Below are positions 8,157 through 16,212 of a stretch of 64,000 bases of DNA, one piece after another (position 1 is the stretch's first letter; each line of letters opens with the position of its first letter). Origin of the DNA: Corynebacterium glyciniphilum AJ 3170 (lineage in GTDB: Bacteria; Actinomycetota; Actinomycetes; Mycobacteriales; Mycobacteriaceae); NCBI RefSeq assembly GCF_007673095.1, contig NZ_VDYZ01000008.1, positions 62,001-126,000 on the forward strand, in the 5' to 3' direction. The notes beneath the pieces were generated by a model. It searched no databases, was not told the DNA's origin, and was given only the letters and a program-made list of their open reading frames with translations. A program made the translations under genes and the position numbers.

Positions 8157-9250
8157 CCCCCGCACGCCGTCGCACCCCGGTGACCGTCCTGTCCGGGTTC
8201 CTCGGCTCCGGCAAGACAACCCTGCTCAATGCGGTGCTCGCGAACCGCGACGGACGCCGCATCGCTGTCATCGTCAACGACTTCTCCGAGGTCAACATCG
8301 ACGCCGCCCTCATCGCCGGCGAGGGCCACCTGACCCGGGGTGAAGACCGCTTCGTGGAACTGACCAACGGCTGTATCTGCTGCACACTGCGCGACGACCT
8401 CGTGGAGTCCGTCGGGGCTCTCGCCCGCCGCGGCACCTACGACCACATTCTCATCGAGTCGACAGGTATCTCGGAACCGATGCCCGTGGCCGCCACTTTC
8501 GAGTGGCAGTGGGACGACGGCACAAGACTGGCGGATCTCGCCCCGATCGACACGATGGTCACCCTCGTCGACGCCGTGCAGTTCCTCGACGGGCTCGGCA
8601 CCCGCGTCGACCTACGCGACGCCGACCGCGCAGCCACCCCCGAGGACGAGCGTACCGTCGCCGATCTCCTCGTCGACCAGGTCGAATTCGCCGACCGCAT
8701 CTACGTCACCAAGTCGGACCTGGTCTCCGCCGACCGACTTGCCGCAACACTGTCACTGGTCCGGCGCATGAACCCACGGGCGTGTATCGACGTGATGGTG
8801 GACGGGCTGGTCCACGGACGTCCCGCAACCGAGGAGATCCTCGGCGCACAGCTGTACAACGAAGCCACCGCACGGACCTACCAGGGCTACGCCGAAGAAC
8901 TGGCGAACCCCCATACCCCGGAGACCGAGGAGTACGGCATCAGTTCCGTCGTCTTCCGGGGAGAACGCCCCCTCGACCGGGGCAGGGTTCTCGAGGCTCT
9001 CCGCTCCACCGCCGGGCTGGTCCGTTCGAAAGGCTACTGCTGGTTCGCCGACCGCCTCGAGTTCGCCCAGGTGTGGCACCAGGCAGGGCCGGACCTGTCG
9101 ATCCGACCTGCCACCTCCTGGAACGCCGCCGGTCTGGAGCCAGGCAACGAGGTGGTGCTCATCGGGGTGAATCTCGACGGCGTTGAGCTGCTCCGGAAGC
9201 TGGAGGCAGCCATGCTCACCGATACGGAGGCCCTGGGCCTGGTCCGGTGA
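8153..9250 (+). CDS. CobW/COG0523 family GTPase, probable zinc metallochaperone
   Basis: A 365-residue G3E GTPase. Walker A is GFLGSGKTT, the metal-binding CxCC motif is [11 protein letters not shown], the switch region contains ESTGISEP, and the base-recognition motif is TKSD. A CobW C-terminal domain begins near [10 protein letters not shown] at about residue 260. Members of COG0523 that are controlled by Zur act as zinc chaperones to essential enzymes during zinc starvation. Here the gene is translationally coupled to aztA behind a Zur box, which favours that role over cobalamin synthesis. No His-rich loop is present. Confidence 0.9.
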   Translation: MTPARRRTPVTVLSGFLGSGKTTLLNAVLANRDGRRIAVIVNDFSEVNIDAALIAGEGHLTRGEDRFVELTNGCICCTLRDDLVESVGALARRGTYDHILIESTGISEPMPVAATFEWQWDDGTRLADLAPIDTMVTLVDAVQFLDGLGTRVDLRDADRAATPEDERTVADLLVDQVEFADRIYVTKSDLVSADRLAATLSLVRRMNPRACIDVMVDGLVHGRPATEEILGAQLYNEATARTYQGYAEELANPHTPETEEYGISSVVFRGERPLDRGRVLEALRSTAGLVRSKGYCWFADRLEFAQVWHQAGPDLSIRPATSWNAAGLEPGNEVVLIGVNLDGVELLRKLEAAMLTDTEALGLVR

Positions 9251-9272
9251 TGTACGGGTGTCTCTGACCGGG

Positions 9273-10280
9273 TCAGAACACCGCCGCAGCAATCCGCTGG
9301 CGGGCCAGCGTCACCACCGGGTCGTCCGGCTCCAGCAGGTACAGCAACTCCAGGAGTCGGCGTCGGACACGGTCCCCCGCACCGTCTCCGTCCTGCACAG
9401 TCGCCAACGACCCCGACAGCAGCTCCACCGCCTCGGACGGCCGGTCAAGGAGCACCAGGACGTCCGCGGCGCGGAGCACAGTGTCGGCGTCCCCCTGAGT
9501 ACCCTGCGGCCCCCGACGGGCGTCCGCCACCGCCGACAACACGGCCGAGCGGTCCATGTTCCCCGTTCGGGCCAGGACAGCGACGGCAGTCCGCGCGCGG
9601 TGCAGGGTGGACGCCGCAGCAGGATCGGAGTACTCGGCGAGCATACGGTCGTAGAGGACCAACGCGGCCTCGGCATCCCCGTGGCCGACCAGTTCCGCCG
9701 CCTCCTGCAGCCTCGGATCCGCGGTCAGGGAGCTGGCTGCGGTCCCCTGGTCAACGCCGCCGGTCACCGCGTCCTGCGGAAGTCCGTCGAGCCGACCTTC
9801 GACCGTCGCGACGACCTGCTCGATCCAGTCCCCGCAGTCCACCTCTACGCCGTCCGCAGGAGTCCAGGTGCCGACACCGGTGCCTCCTGCCACGACGGTC
9901 ACCGACGGCAGTGTCGCCGGGCGGAAGGCGCGGACGACCTGCGGGAACCGGTCGGCGTCCACCACGCCGAGGATCCACCGCAGTCCGGTGGCACGGTTCT
10001 CCAGGTCGCGCCGCAGCGCCGAGGCCCCGGGGCCGACCATTGAGCCGATGAGCACCACCACCGGCACCTGGGACGAGCGGGCGATGACCTCAGGCTCCAG
10101 GGACAACGGCGTGACCTCGACAACCGGCTCAACAACCTGGGACGGCGCGGCCTTCTCGCCCGGGGCCGGCCGGGCCGGGCTCTCCGGGCTCTCCCGTGGG
10201 GCCCGGATCCCTGTGACCGCAAGGTCGCGGTCGAGGTCGGGGGTACAGGAATCGTGGTCGTGACCGTGCGGGTGTTCCAT
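9273..10280 (-). CDS. Thioredoxin-fold/TPR protein, YbbN (CnoX)-like, redox-inactive
   Basis: About 335 residues. The N-terminus is a His/Asp-rich tail (MEHPHGHDHDSC) and a Pro-rich linker. A thioredoxin-like domain follows, with strands VPVVVLIGS, GLRWILGVVDAD and LPSVTVVAGG, and then helical TPR-type repeats from about residue 190 (EAAELVGHGDAEAALVLYDRML). The order matches YbbN/CnoX co-chaperones. The CxxC site is missing: the expected position reads SMVGPGAS. The His tail beside a zinc locus suggests metal binding but is only suggestive. The upstream DUF1801 stop overlaps its start (tandem ATGs at 10283 and 10280). It is convergent with the CobW gene, 22 bases away. Confidence 0.65.
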   Translation of the reverse strand: MEHPHGHDHDSCTPDLDRDLAVTGIRAPRESPESPARPAPGEKAAPSQVVEPVVEVTPLSLEPEVIARSSQVPVVVLIGSMVGPGASALRRDLENRATGLRWILGVVDADRFPQVVRAFRPATLPSVTVVAGGTGVGTWTPADGVEVDCGDWIEQVVATVEGRLDGLPQDAVTGGVDQGTAASSLTADPRLQEAAELVGHGDAEAALVLYDRMLAEYSDPAAASTLHRARTAVAVLARTGNMDRSAVLSAVADARRGPQGTQGDADTVLRAADVLVLLDRPSEAVELLSGSLATVQDGDGAGDRVRRRLLELLYLLEPDDPVVTLARQRIAAAVF

Positions 10281-10705
10281 CATTCTCCGTTGTTCGTGAC
10301 CGGCGCCTCATGGAGCTCCGCGGCGCTACGCACCAGAGCGATGATCGCCGCCCGATTCGCCTCGAACTCCTCCTCGCTGGCCAACTTCACGTGCCGCATC
10401 GTCGCCGTACCGGTGAGCAACGCTGACGGATCTTCCAGATCAGCACCGTGCAGAAGCGTCAGCGACACCCATTTCTTGTACGGTGTGACCGCTGCCATTC
10501 CCCAGCCGTTGTACCCGTACTGATGGGCCCCGTACCCGATACTCGCGTCAACGGTGTCGACAGAGTTCACGACGTCCGGCAGCGCTTCCGTCACCAGTTG
10601 ATGCAGACCGAGATAGATCACGGTCAGCGCTTCCGGCCGCTCCTCAACGAGAGTCGCCAATTGTTCAGGGCCGGGGGAAACAATGTGCGGGTGAGTCTTC
10701 GACAT
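10280..10705 (-). CDS. DUF1801 domain-containing protein
   Basis: A 141-residue soluble protein matching the small DUF1801 (YdhG-like) fold: MxxxHPHIV, then a helix, the core SIGYGAHQYGYNGWGMAAVTP around residues 75-95, KKWVSLTLLHG, and a terminal LVRSAAELH. The biochemical role of the family is unknown. It overlaps the YbbN-like gene by ATGA, so the two are coexpressed. The ATG at 10705 fits the family length. A 102-base inverted-repeat element lies just upstream. Confidence 0.7.
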   Translation of the reverse strand: MSKTHPHIVSPGPEQLATLVEERPEALTVIYLGLHQLVTEALPDVVNSVDTVDASIGYGAHQYGYNGWGMAAVTPYKKWVSLTLLHGADLEDPSALLTGTATMRHVKLASEEEFEANRAAIIALVRSAAELHEAPVTNNGE

Positions 10706-10740
10706 GACCGGATCCTACCTTTCCGACGCATGTCCCGGAG

Positions 10741-10842
10741 ACGTCACGGATTACGCCGTCGGCGATCATCGTACTCCGGGCAATGCCCTCTGAACTGCGG
10801 ATATCGAAGCGCGAGATCGAGACTCGGCGTAATCCATGACGT
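10741..10842. repeat. 102-bp element with 18-bp terminal inverted repeats
   Basis: Positions 10741-10758 (ACGTCACGGATTACGCCG) and 10825-10842 (CGGCGTAATCCATGACGT) are inverted copies matching at 17 of 18 bases, separated by 66 bases. A short CGATC/GATCG pairing continues inward after a small internal loop, so the whole could fold as one long hairpin. It occupies nearly all of the gap between the DUF1801 gene and the TetR gene. It could be a MITE-like remnant, a structured RNA or a terminator. No clear target-site duplication flanks it. Confidence 0.6.
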
Positions 10843-10876
10843 GCGACCGGACGACGGCGCGTCCGCACCGCACCAG

Positions 10877-11419
10877 TTACGGGATCAGCTCCAGGATCGC
10901 CGACGTCAGTGCTTTACGCTGCGCATCGGTCAGCGCATGGTCGTGCACGTGATCATGCATCCAGAGTCCGTCGGCGAGAATCTGCACCAGGTACGCCGCA
11001 CGCTTCAGGGCAGCGTCCTCCCCGTCACCGTCGACCCCGTCGACCGGCGGCAGCCACCGCTCATCGACGTCCCGCCACACCTCGACGAAATCGCGGTGGG
11101 TCCGGGAATCCACCTGCAGCAGCAGGTCGGCACGCGTCGCCGACCTGCTCAACGACAGCACCATCGCCCGCAATCTCCCGGCCGGTGACACCTCACCTGC
11201 CGGACCGCCGGCGGCGGATTCGAGCTCTTCCTCCCACTGCTCCGCGAGAAAGCGGTGCACCCCGAGCATGAGCTCATGGCGGGACGGGAAGTGGTAGATC
11301 AGCCCCGACTTCGACATCCCGGACGCGTCCGCGAGTGACTCGTAGGTCACCGCGTCCAGTCCGTCCGACTCGATGATGCCGACAGCGGCGCGCAGGATCA
11401 CATCTTTCTTACTCGTGCG
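10877..11419 (-). CDS. TetR-family transcriptional regulator
   Basis: About 180 residues with a typical N-terminal helix-turn-helix, ILRAAVGIIESDGLDAVTY, then SLADASGMSKSGLIYHF. The ligand domain ends with a His-rich helix, WMHDHVHDHALTD. The start is unclear. No ATG fits; a perfect AAGGAGG lies nine bases before a CTG at 11419, a GTG at 11401 would cut into helix 1, and a TTG lies at 11500. Every choice except 11401 overlaps the 3' end of the MFS gene, so the two are translationally coupled. It probably represses the MFS operon through the palindrome at 13061-13084. Confidence 0.85.
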   Translation of the reverse strand, partial: RTSKKDVILRAAVGIIESDGLDAVTYESLADASGMSKSGLIYHFPSRHELMLGVHRFLAEQWEEELESAAGGPAGEVSPAGRLRAMVLSLSRSATRADLLLQVDSRTHRDFVEVWRDVDERWLPPVDGVDGDGEDAALKRAAYLVQILADGLWMHDHVHDHALTDAQRKALTSAILELIP

Positions 11420-12977
11420 CAGAGTAGTCCGCCTCCTTCGGGTTGCCGCGGAAGCACCATGCCGTGACCGCGGCTGCGACGACAGCGACGATACCCGCAA
11501 TCACCAGCACCAGCAGATAGCCGGTGTCGTAGGCGTCCGCAGCTGCCGCACCGAAGACCGGGTGGTCCACGCCGTGGTCGACGTCACCGGAGACTGCCGA
11601 GGGGGCGTTCATCGCGTAGAACATCGGCATCAGGCTTCCGAGGATCGCCACCGACAACAGGGTGCCGAACTCGTAGGAGATGGCCTCCACCGAGGACGCC
11701 ATACCCGCCCTGCTCTCCGGTGCCGAGCCGATGATCGCCGAGGACGACACCGACATCACACATCCCGAGCCGACGCCCACCAGGCCGAGGCCGATGACCA
11801 CCTGCCACATCGGCTGGTCAGGCACCGCCCAGACCACGGTGGCCATGCCCACGGCACCGATGATGAAACCGCCGGTGATCAACGTCCGGAAACCGAGACG
11901 GTGCAGGTTCATGCCGCCGAGGATCGAGGCCGGGATAGCCGGGACCGCCGCGGAGGCGACCAACAGGCCGGCTTCCAGCGGGCTGAAACCACCCGAGGTC
12001 TGGAACCGCTGCGTGGTCATCAGCTCCGCACCCGCCAGCACGAACATCGCGAACATCGCTGCCAGCGTGCCACCTGTGAACATACGGTCACGGAAGATCC
12101 CGAACTCCAGCAGCGCGGGCATGCCCCGGCGACGCAGCAGACCCTGACGGTGCGTAAACAGTGCGCCGCCGATGACCGCCACACCGACGGAGGTCAGGAC
12201 AAGGTTCGTGCTGCCGGCTGAATTGGCGATCTCCTTGATCGCCATCACCGCACCGACCATGGCCAGCATCGCCCACACCGAGGACAGCACGTCCCAGTGG
12301 CGGGACGGGTCTGCCTGGTTCGCGGGGGCGTACACGGCTGTCGCGACGAGAATCACGATCACGACCGGCACGTTGATGAGGAACACCGTGCCCCAGTGGA
12401 AGTGCTCCAGCAGGAAACCGCCGAGCACCGGTCCGGATGCTGCACCGACCACCGCGATCGACCCCCAGATGCCGATCGCGGTGTTGCGCTCACGGACGTC
12501 CGTGAAGGTCTGCCGGATCAGAGCCAGGGTAGCGGGCATCATCGTGGCAGCACCGAATCCGAGGACGGCGCGGGCGGCGATCAGCATCCACGCGTTCGGG
12601 GAGAACGCCGCAAGCAACGAGCCGATTCCGAAGACACTCACACCGGTGAGGAACATGACCCGGTGGCCGATCTTGTCCCCGAGGGTGCCGGTGCCGAGCA
12701 GCAGTCCCACCAGCACCAGCGGGTAGGCGTTGATGATCCACAGCCCCTGCAGTGCCGTGGTGTGCAGTTCGTCGCGTAGTACGGGCAGCGCCGTGTAGAG
12801 GATCGAGTTGTCGGCGCCGACGAGGAACAACCCGAGGCTGATGATGCCGAGGAAGCTCCAGCGCTGGGCAGGAGTGGTGGAGGTGGCGGCGGCGCGGACG
12901 CCCCGACCATCCGTGCCGCCGGCGCCTCCGGAGGGACGCCCGGGCGTCCGTCCCGTCGTTGTCGTCGTGTGGCTCAC
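11409..12977 (-). CDS. MFS drug efflux transporter, DHA2 (14-TM, EmrB/QacA-like) family
   Basis: A 522-residue transporter with about 14 hydrophobic segments. Family motifs are visible: LPVLRDELHTTALQGLWIIN in helix 1-2, LGDKIGHRVMFLTGV (motif A) and VLGFGAATMMPATLALI, then GSIAVVGAASGPVLGGFLL (motif C, antiporters). The N-terminal 35 residues are Thr/Gly-rich and cytosolic. The GTG at 12977 is chosen because AGGAGGT lies seven bases upstream. It is cotranscribed with the TetR gene that overlaps its end. The substrate is unknown; export of a toxic organic cation or drug is the family norm. Confidence 0.92.
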   Translation of the reverse strand: MSHTTTTTGRTPGRPSGGAGGTDGRGVRAAATSTTPAQRWSFLGIISLGLFLVGADNSILYTALPVLRDELHTTALQGLWIINAYPLVLVGLLLGTGTLGDKIGHRVMFLTGVSVFGIGSLLAAFSPNAWMLIAARAVLGFGAATMMPATLALIRQTFTDVRERNTAIGIWGSIAVVGAASGPVLGGFLLEHFHWGTVFLINVPVVIVILVATAVYAPANQADPSRHWDVLSSVWAMLAMVGAVMAIKEIANSAGSTNLVLTSVGVAVIGGALFTHRQGLLRRRGMPALLEFGIFRDRMFTGGTLAAMFAMFVLAGAELMTTQRFQTSGGFSPLEAGLLVASAAVPAIPASILGGMNLHRLGFRTLITGGFIIGAVGMATVVWAVPDQPMWQVVIGLGLVGVGSGCVMSVSSSAIIGSAPESRAGMASSVEAISYEFGTLLSVAILGSLMPMFYAMNAPSAVSGDVDHGVDHPVFGAAAADAYDTGYLLVLVIAGIVAVVAAAVTAWCFRGNPKEADYSAHE

Positions 12978-13060
12978 GTTCGCTACCTCCTGTGTATTCC
13001 AGTCGCTCCGGTGTTTCCGGATGTTCTGGGTTGTTCCGCACGTGTTGTGCACGCTGACGA

Positions 13061-13084
13061 ACTGTACCGAACGTCCGTTACAGT
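13061..13084. promoter_or_regulatory. TetR operator overlapping the MFS-tetR promoter
   Basis: A 24-base imperfect palindrome, ACTGTACCGAAC then GTCCGTTACAGT, with two mismatched pairs. On the minus strand it overlaps a plausible promoter: TTGTAA, 17-base spacer, TACAGT. This is where a TetR autorepressor would bind. The gap between the MFS start (12977) and the next gene (13278) is 300 bases; apart from this site I see no coding potential there. Confidence 0.6.
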
Positions 13085-13277
13085 TACAACACCGTAGGTG
13101 CTGGTGGTGACGGAATTCACCTTCCCGGCACCTGTAGGCGAGGACCTCGATACACACGCCGGCCGGATTCATCCTCCGAGTGCACCGTGACGGCCGGGAA
13201 ATGGGGCAACTGCCCGTCCACCAGCGCCCGATGACGTAACATCCGGAGGAACCACCCCGTACAGTCGAGGAGCATCC

Positions 13278-14612
13278 TTGCCCGCCCCCAGCGTCGACCC
13301 CAGCGTCCTGACAGACATCACCGCCCTCGCCGACACGACGTTGGCGGACATCGACCCGCTGGTCGCCGGACGCTGGGCGACGCCGGTCACGTGGCGCCAA
13401 CCCGTCCACACCGTGTACGTCCCCGCCCACCTCGTCGTCGGCGACGCCACACCCGGCGCGGACCTCCCACGACGCTGGGCCTCGGATGCTCTGACCGCCC
13501 TCGACGCATACGGTGACCCCGCAGAACTCGCCCGGGACCTCGGCGTCGCCGACGAGGAGGCCGACACCGTCGGCGAACTCACCCGGGAGAAACTGCTGCG
13601 CGAGCCGATCGAGGATCTGCGCATCGACTTCGAGGACGGCTTCACCCAGCGTGGCGTCCCGCAGACCGACCGCGACGCCGACGAGGACGCCAGGGCACAG
13701 CAGGCCGCCGAGGTCCTGGCCACCTGGTTCAGCGCTCCGGACAGCAGCGCTCCGGCCTTCGCCGGTATCCGGTTCAAGTCCTTCGACCCGGCTGTCCGGG
13801 ACCGTGGACTGCGCACCCTCGTCATCGTCCTGGAAGGACTCGCCGAGCGGAACGTCCTGCGCGACGTGCTGGAGAATGACCGCCGTGCGCTACGGCTGAC
13901 GCTCCCGAAGGTGCAGCACCACCGACAGGTGGAGGCCTTCGTCGACGTCCTGCGTGCCCTGGAGTCCTCACTCGACCTGCCGGAGATCCCCTTCGAGGTG
14001 CAGGTCGAGACCCCGCAGGCCATTCTCGCCGCCGACGGGGCGAACGAACCCGCCCGACTGATCGCCGCCGGCCAGGGCCGCGTCCTGTCGCTGCACTACG
14101 GCACCTACGACTACTCGGCGTCTCTGGGGGTCGACGCCGCTGAGCAGGCCATGGACCACCCCGTCGCCGACCACGCGAAGGACGTCCTGCAGGTGGCCAC
14201 CACCGCCGTCGGCGTGGAGCTCTCGGACGGCTCCACCAACCGCATCCCCGTCGGCACGCGTGCGGAGATCATGGAGGGGTGGCGTATCCACCACGAGCTG
14301 GTGGCACGTCACCTGCGCCGTGGTATCCGGCAGGGCTGGGACCTGCACGCCCACCAGTTGGTGACACGTCATCTGACCACCATCGCGTACTTCCGTGCCG
14401 ACTGGCGGCTCAGCGCCGAACGGCTCCGTGCCTACATCGCCGGGGACACCAGCCGGTGGATGGACGAACCGGCCACCGCGAAGGCGATGGCCGGCTACCT
14501 GCTGCGGGCCCGGGCCTGCGGTGCCGTCACCGACCGGGAACTGGGACTCACGGGAGCGGACCACGACCAGTTGCGTAGTCTCCAGGTGAGCGGACGACTG
14601 CGAGAAGTCTAA
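13278..14612 (+). CDS. HpcH/HpaI aldolase-like protein (DUF6986 type) of the allantoin cluster
   Basis: A 444-residue protein resembling the aldolase/citrate lyase/malate synthase TIM-barrel superfamily. Signature stretches are EDLRIDFEDGF near residue 115 (acidic metal-binding part), RFKSFDP, LTLPKVQHHRQVEAF near 210 and FEVQVETPQAIL near 240 (Glu metal ligand). The start is TTG at 13278 with GAGGAG five bases upstream. It is first in the operon with allB and alc. Glyoxylate is the end product of allantoate degradation, so a condensing or cleaving enzyme acting on glyoxylate would make sense, but no member is known to me to be characterised. Confidence 0.7.
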   Translation: MPAPSVDPSVLTDITALADTTLADIDPLVAGRWATPVTWRQPVHTVYVPAHLVVGDATPGADLPRRWASDALTALDAYGDPAELARDLGVADEEADTVGELTREKLLREPIEDLRIDFEDGFTQRGVPQTDRDADEDARAQQAAEVLATWFSAPDSSAPAFAGIRFKSFDPAVRDRGLRTLVIVLEGLAERNVLRDVLENDRRALRLTLPKVQHHRQVEAFVDVLRALESSLDLPEIPFEVQVETPQAILAADGANEPARLIAAGQGRVLSLHYGTYDYSASLGVDAAEQAMDHPVADHAKDVLQVATTAVGVELSDGSTNRIPVGTRAEIMEGWRIHHELVARHLRRGIRQGWDLHAHQLVTRHLTTIAYFRADWRLSAERLRAYIAGDTSRWMDEPATAKAMAGYLLRARACGAVTDRELGLTGADHDQLRSLQVSGRLREV

Positions 14613-14636
14613 GGAGACTAAGGAGACTAAGGAGCG
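14610..14636 (+). repeat. Triplicated Shine-Dalgarno unit before allB
   Basis: A TAAGGAG unit is repeated three times at a nine-base period, with TAAGGAGAC twice and then TAAGGAGCG. The first copy overlaps the stop codon of the upstream gene. The last AAGGAG lies eight bases before the allB ATG. It looks like tandem duplication of a ribosome-binding site. Confidence 0.85.
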
Positions 14637-14641
14637 AACCC

Positions 14642-16204
14642 ATGACAGACATCACCACGATCTACCGGGCGGCCCACGCCGTCTACCTGCCGGAGGACGA
14701 GCACACCCCGGTCCAGGGACCCGCGACCGTCCTCGTCTCCGGGGAACAGATCACCGCCGTCTTCGACGAGCAGGACGCCGAGCTCCCCGACGAGTTCACC
14801 TACACCGACGCCACGGTGGTGGACGTGCCCGACGACCAGGTCCTCATCCCCGGACTGGTCGACACCCACGTCCACGTCAACGAGCCCGGGCGCACCGAGT
14901 GGGAGGGGTTCGCCTCAGTGACCCGGGCGGCCGCCGCCGGCGGAGTGACCACGCTGCTGGACATGCCGCTGAACTCGATCCCCTCCACCGTCACCGTGGA
15001 TGCCCTGGACGCCAAGCAGGACGTCGCCGCCCCGAAGTCCAAGGTCAACGTCGGCTTCTGGGGTGGTGTGGTACCGGAGAACCTCGGGACCGGAGACCTG
15101 CGCGCACTGTGGGAGCGGGGCGTGTTCGGATTCAAGTGCTTCCTGCTGCACTCCGGGGTGGACGAGTTCCAGCCCCTGTCCACCGGGCAACTGCGCCAGG
15201 CGATGACCGAGATCGCCGAGTTCGACGGTCTGCTCATCGTCCACGCCGAGGACGCCGACGAGATCGCCACCGGTGAGGCGAAGGTGGACGCCGCCGGTGG
15301 CATCGACGAAACCTTCGACAGTTTCCTGGCGTCCCGGCCGTCCTCTGCGGAGGCGAAGGCCATCGCCACGGTGATCGAGGCGGCCGAGGCCACCGGATGC
15401 CGGGCGCATATCCTGCACCTGTCCGACTCCGGTTCCATCGACCAGATCGCCGCAGCCCGGGACCGCGGGGTGCGCATCACCGCCGAAACCTGCCCGCACT
15501 ACCTGACGTTGTTTTCCGAGGAGATCCAGAACGGCGCCACCCAGTACAAGTGCTGCCCGCCGGTACGCACCGCCGGCAACCGTGAACGCCTGTGGAAAGG
15601 CCTCGTGGACGGAGTCATCTCCACCGTGGTCTCCGACCACTCCCCCTGTACCGCGGAACTGAAGAAGTTCGCCGAGGTCGCCGACGCCCAGGCGTCCGCC
15701 AATGAGCGCAATGAACTCACCGCCTTCTCCGCCCTCGCCGCCACCGGCAACGACCTCGGTGCCGGCGGTGCCGACGGACGCGGATCCGGCGGTTCCTTCG
15801 GCGAGGCGTGGGGCGGCATCGGGTCAGTCCAGTTGGGGCTGCCCGTGGTGTGGTCCCAGGCCCGGCTGCGCGGACTGTCGCTGGCGGACGTCATCGGCTG
15901 GATGTGCCAGGCCCCGGCGGAATGGGCCGGGCTGCACGACCGCGGCGCCATCCAGGAAGGCCGCCGCGCCGACCTGGCCACCGTGAGCGCCGACGACGCA
16001 TTCGTCGTCCTGCCCGATGAACTGCACCAGCGCAACAAGGTCACCGCCTACGCCCAACGGGCCCTGGCCGGTGTCGTGACCCGCACCTGGATCGGCGGCA
16101 AGCCCGTCTACGTCCGCCCCGCCACCCCGCACGTCCCCGCAGTCGAGCTGGACGACGACGCTGTCTTCCCCGCCGACGTCCGCCCCTTCACCCTCCGACC
16201 CTGA
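14642..16204 (+). CDS. allB: Allantoinase
   Basis: A 520-residue cyclic amidohydrolase that opens allantoin to allantoate. The dihydroorotase-like metal site is complete: GLVDTHVHVNEPGRTEWEG near residue 78, the lysine to be carboxylated in FGFKCFLLHSG near 165, His in IVHAEDAD near 200, His in AHILHLSDSG near 258 and Asp in VVSDHSPCT near 332. It is longer than the E. coli enzyme (453) because of a Gly-rich insertion near residue 380 (GAGGADGRGSGGSFGE). It sits between the aldolase-like gene and alc in a three-gene operon, and has three tandem ribosome-binding sites. Confidence 0.93.
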   Translation: MTDITTIYRAAHAVYLPEDEHTPVQGPATVLVSGEQITAVFDEQDAELPDEFTYTDATVVDVPDDQVLIPGLVDTHVHVNEPGRTEWEGFASVTRAAAAGGVTTLLDMPLNSIPSTVTVDALDAKQDVAAPKSKVNVGFWGGVVPENLGTGDLRALWERGVFGFKCFLLHSGVDEFQPLSTGQLRQAMTEIAEFDGLLIVHAEDADEIATGEAKVDAAGGIDETFDSFLASRPSSAEAKAIATVIEAAEATGCRAHILHLSDSGSIDQIAAARDRGVRITAETCPHYLTLFSEEIQNGATQYKCCPPVRTAGNRERLWKGLVDGVISTVVSDHSPCTAELKKFAEVADAQASANERNELTAFSALAATGNDLGAGGADGRGSGGSFGEAWGGIGSVQLGLPVVWSQARLRGLSLADVIGWMCQAPAEWAGLHDRGAIQEGRRADLATVSADDAFVVLPDELHQRNKVTAYAQRALAGVVTRTWIGGKPVYVRPATPHVPAVELDDDAVFPADVRPFTLRP

Positions 16205-16212
16205 GGATCACC

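Noticed and set aside
10665..10868. A 67-codon minus-strand frame upstream of DUF1801
   Set aside because: It overlaps the DUF1801 gene and spans the inverted-repeat element; no recognisable protein and no ribosome-binding site.
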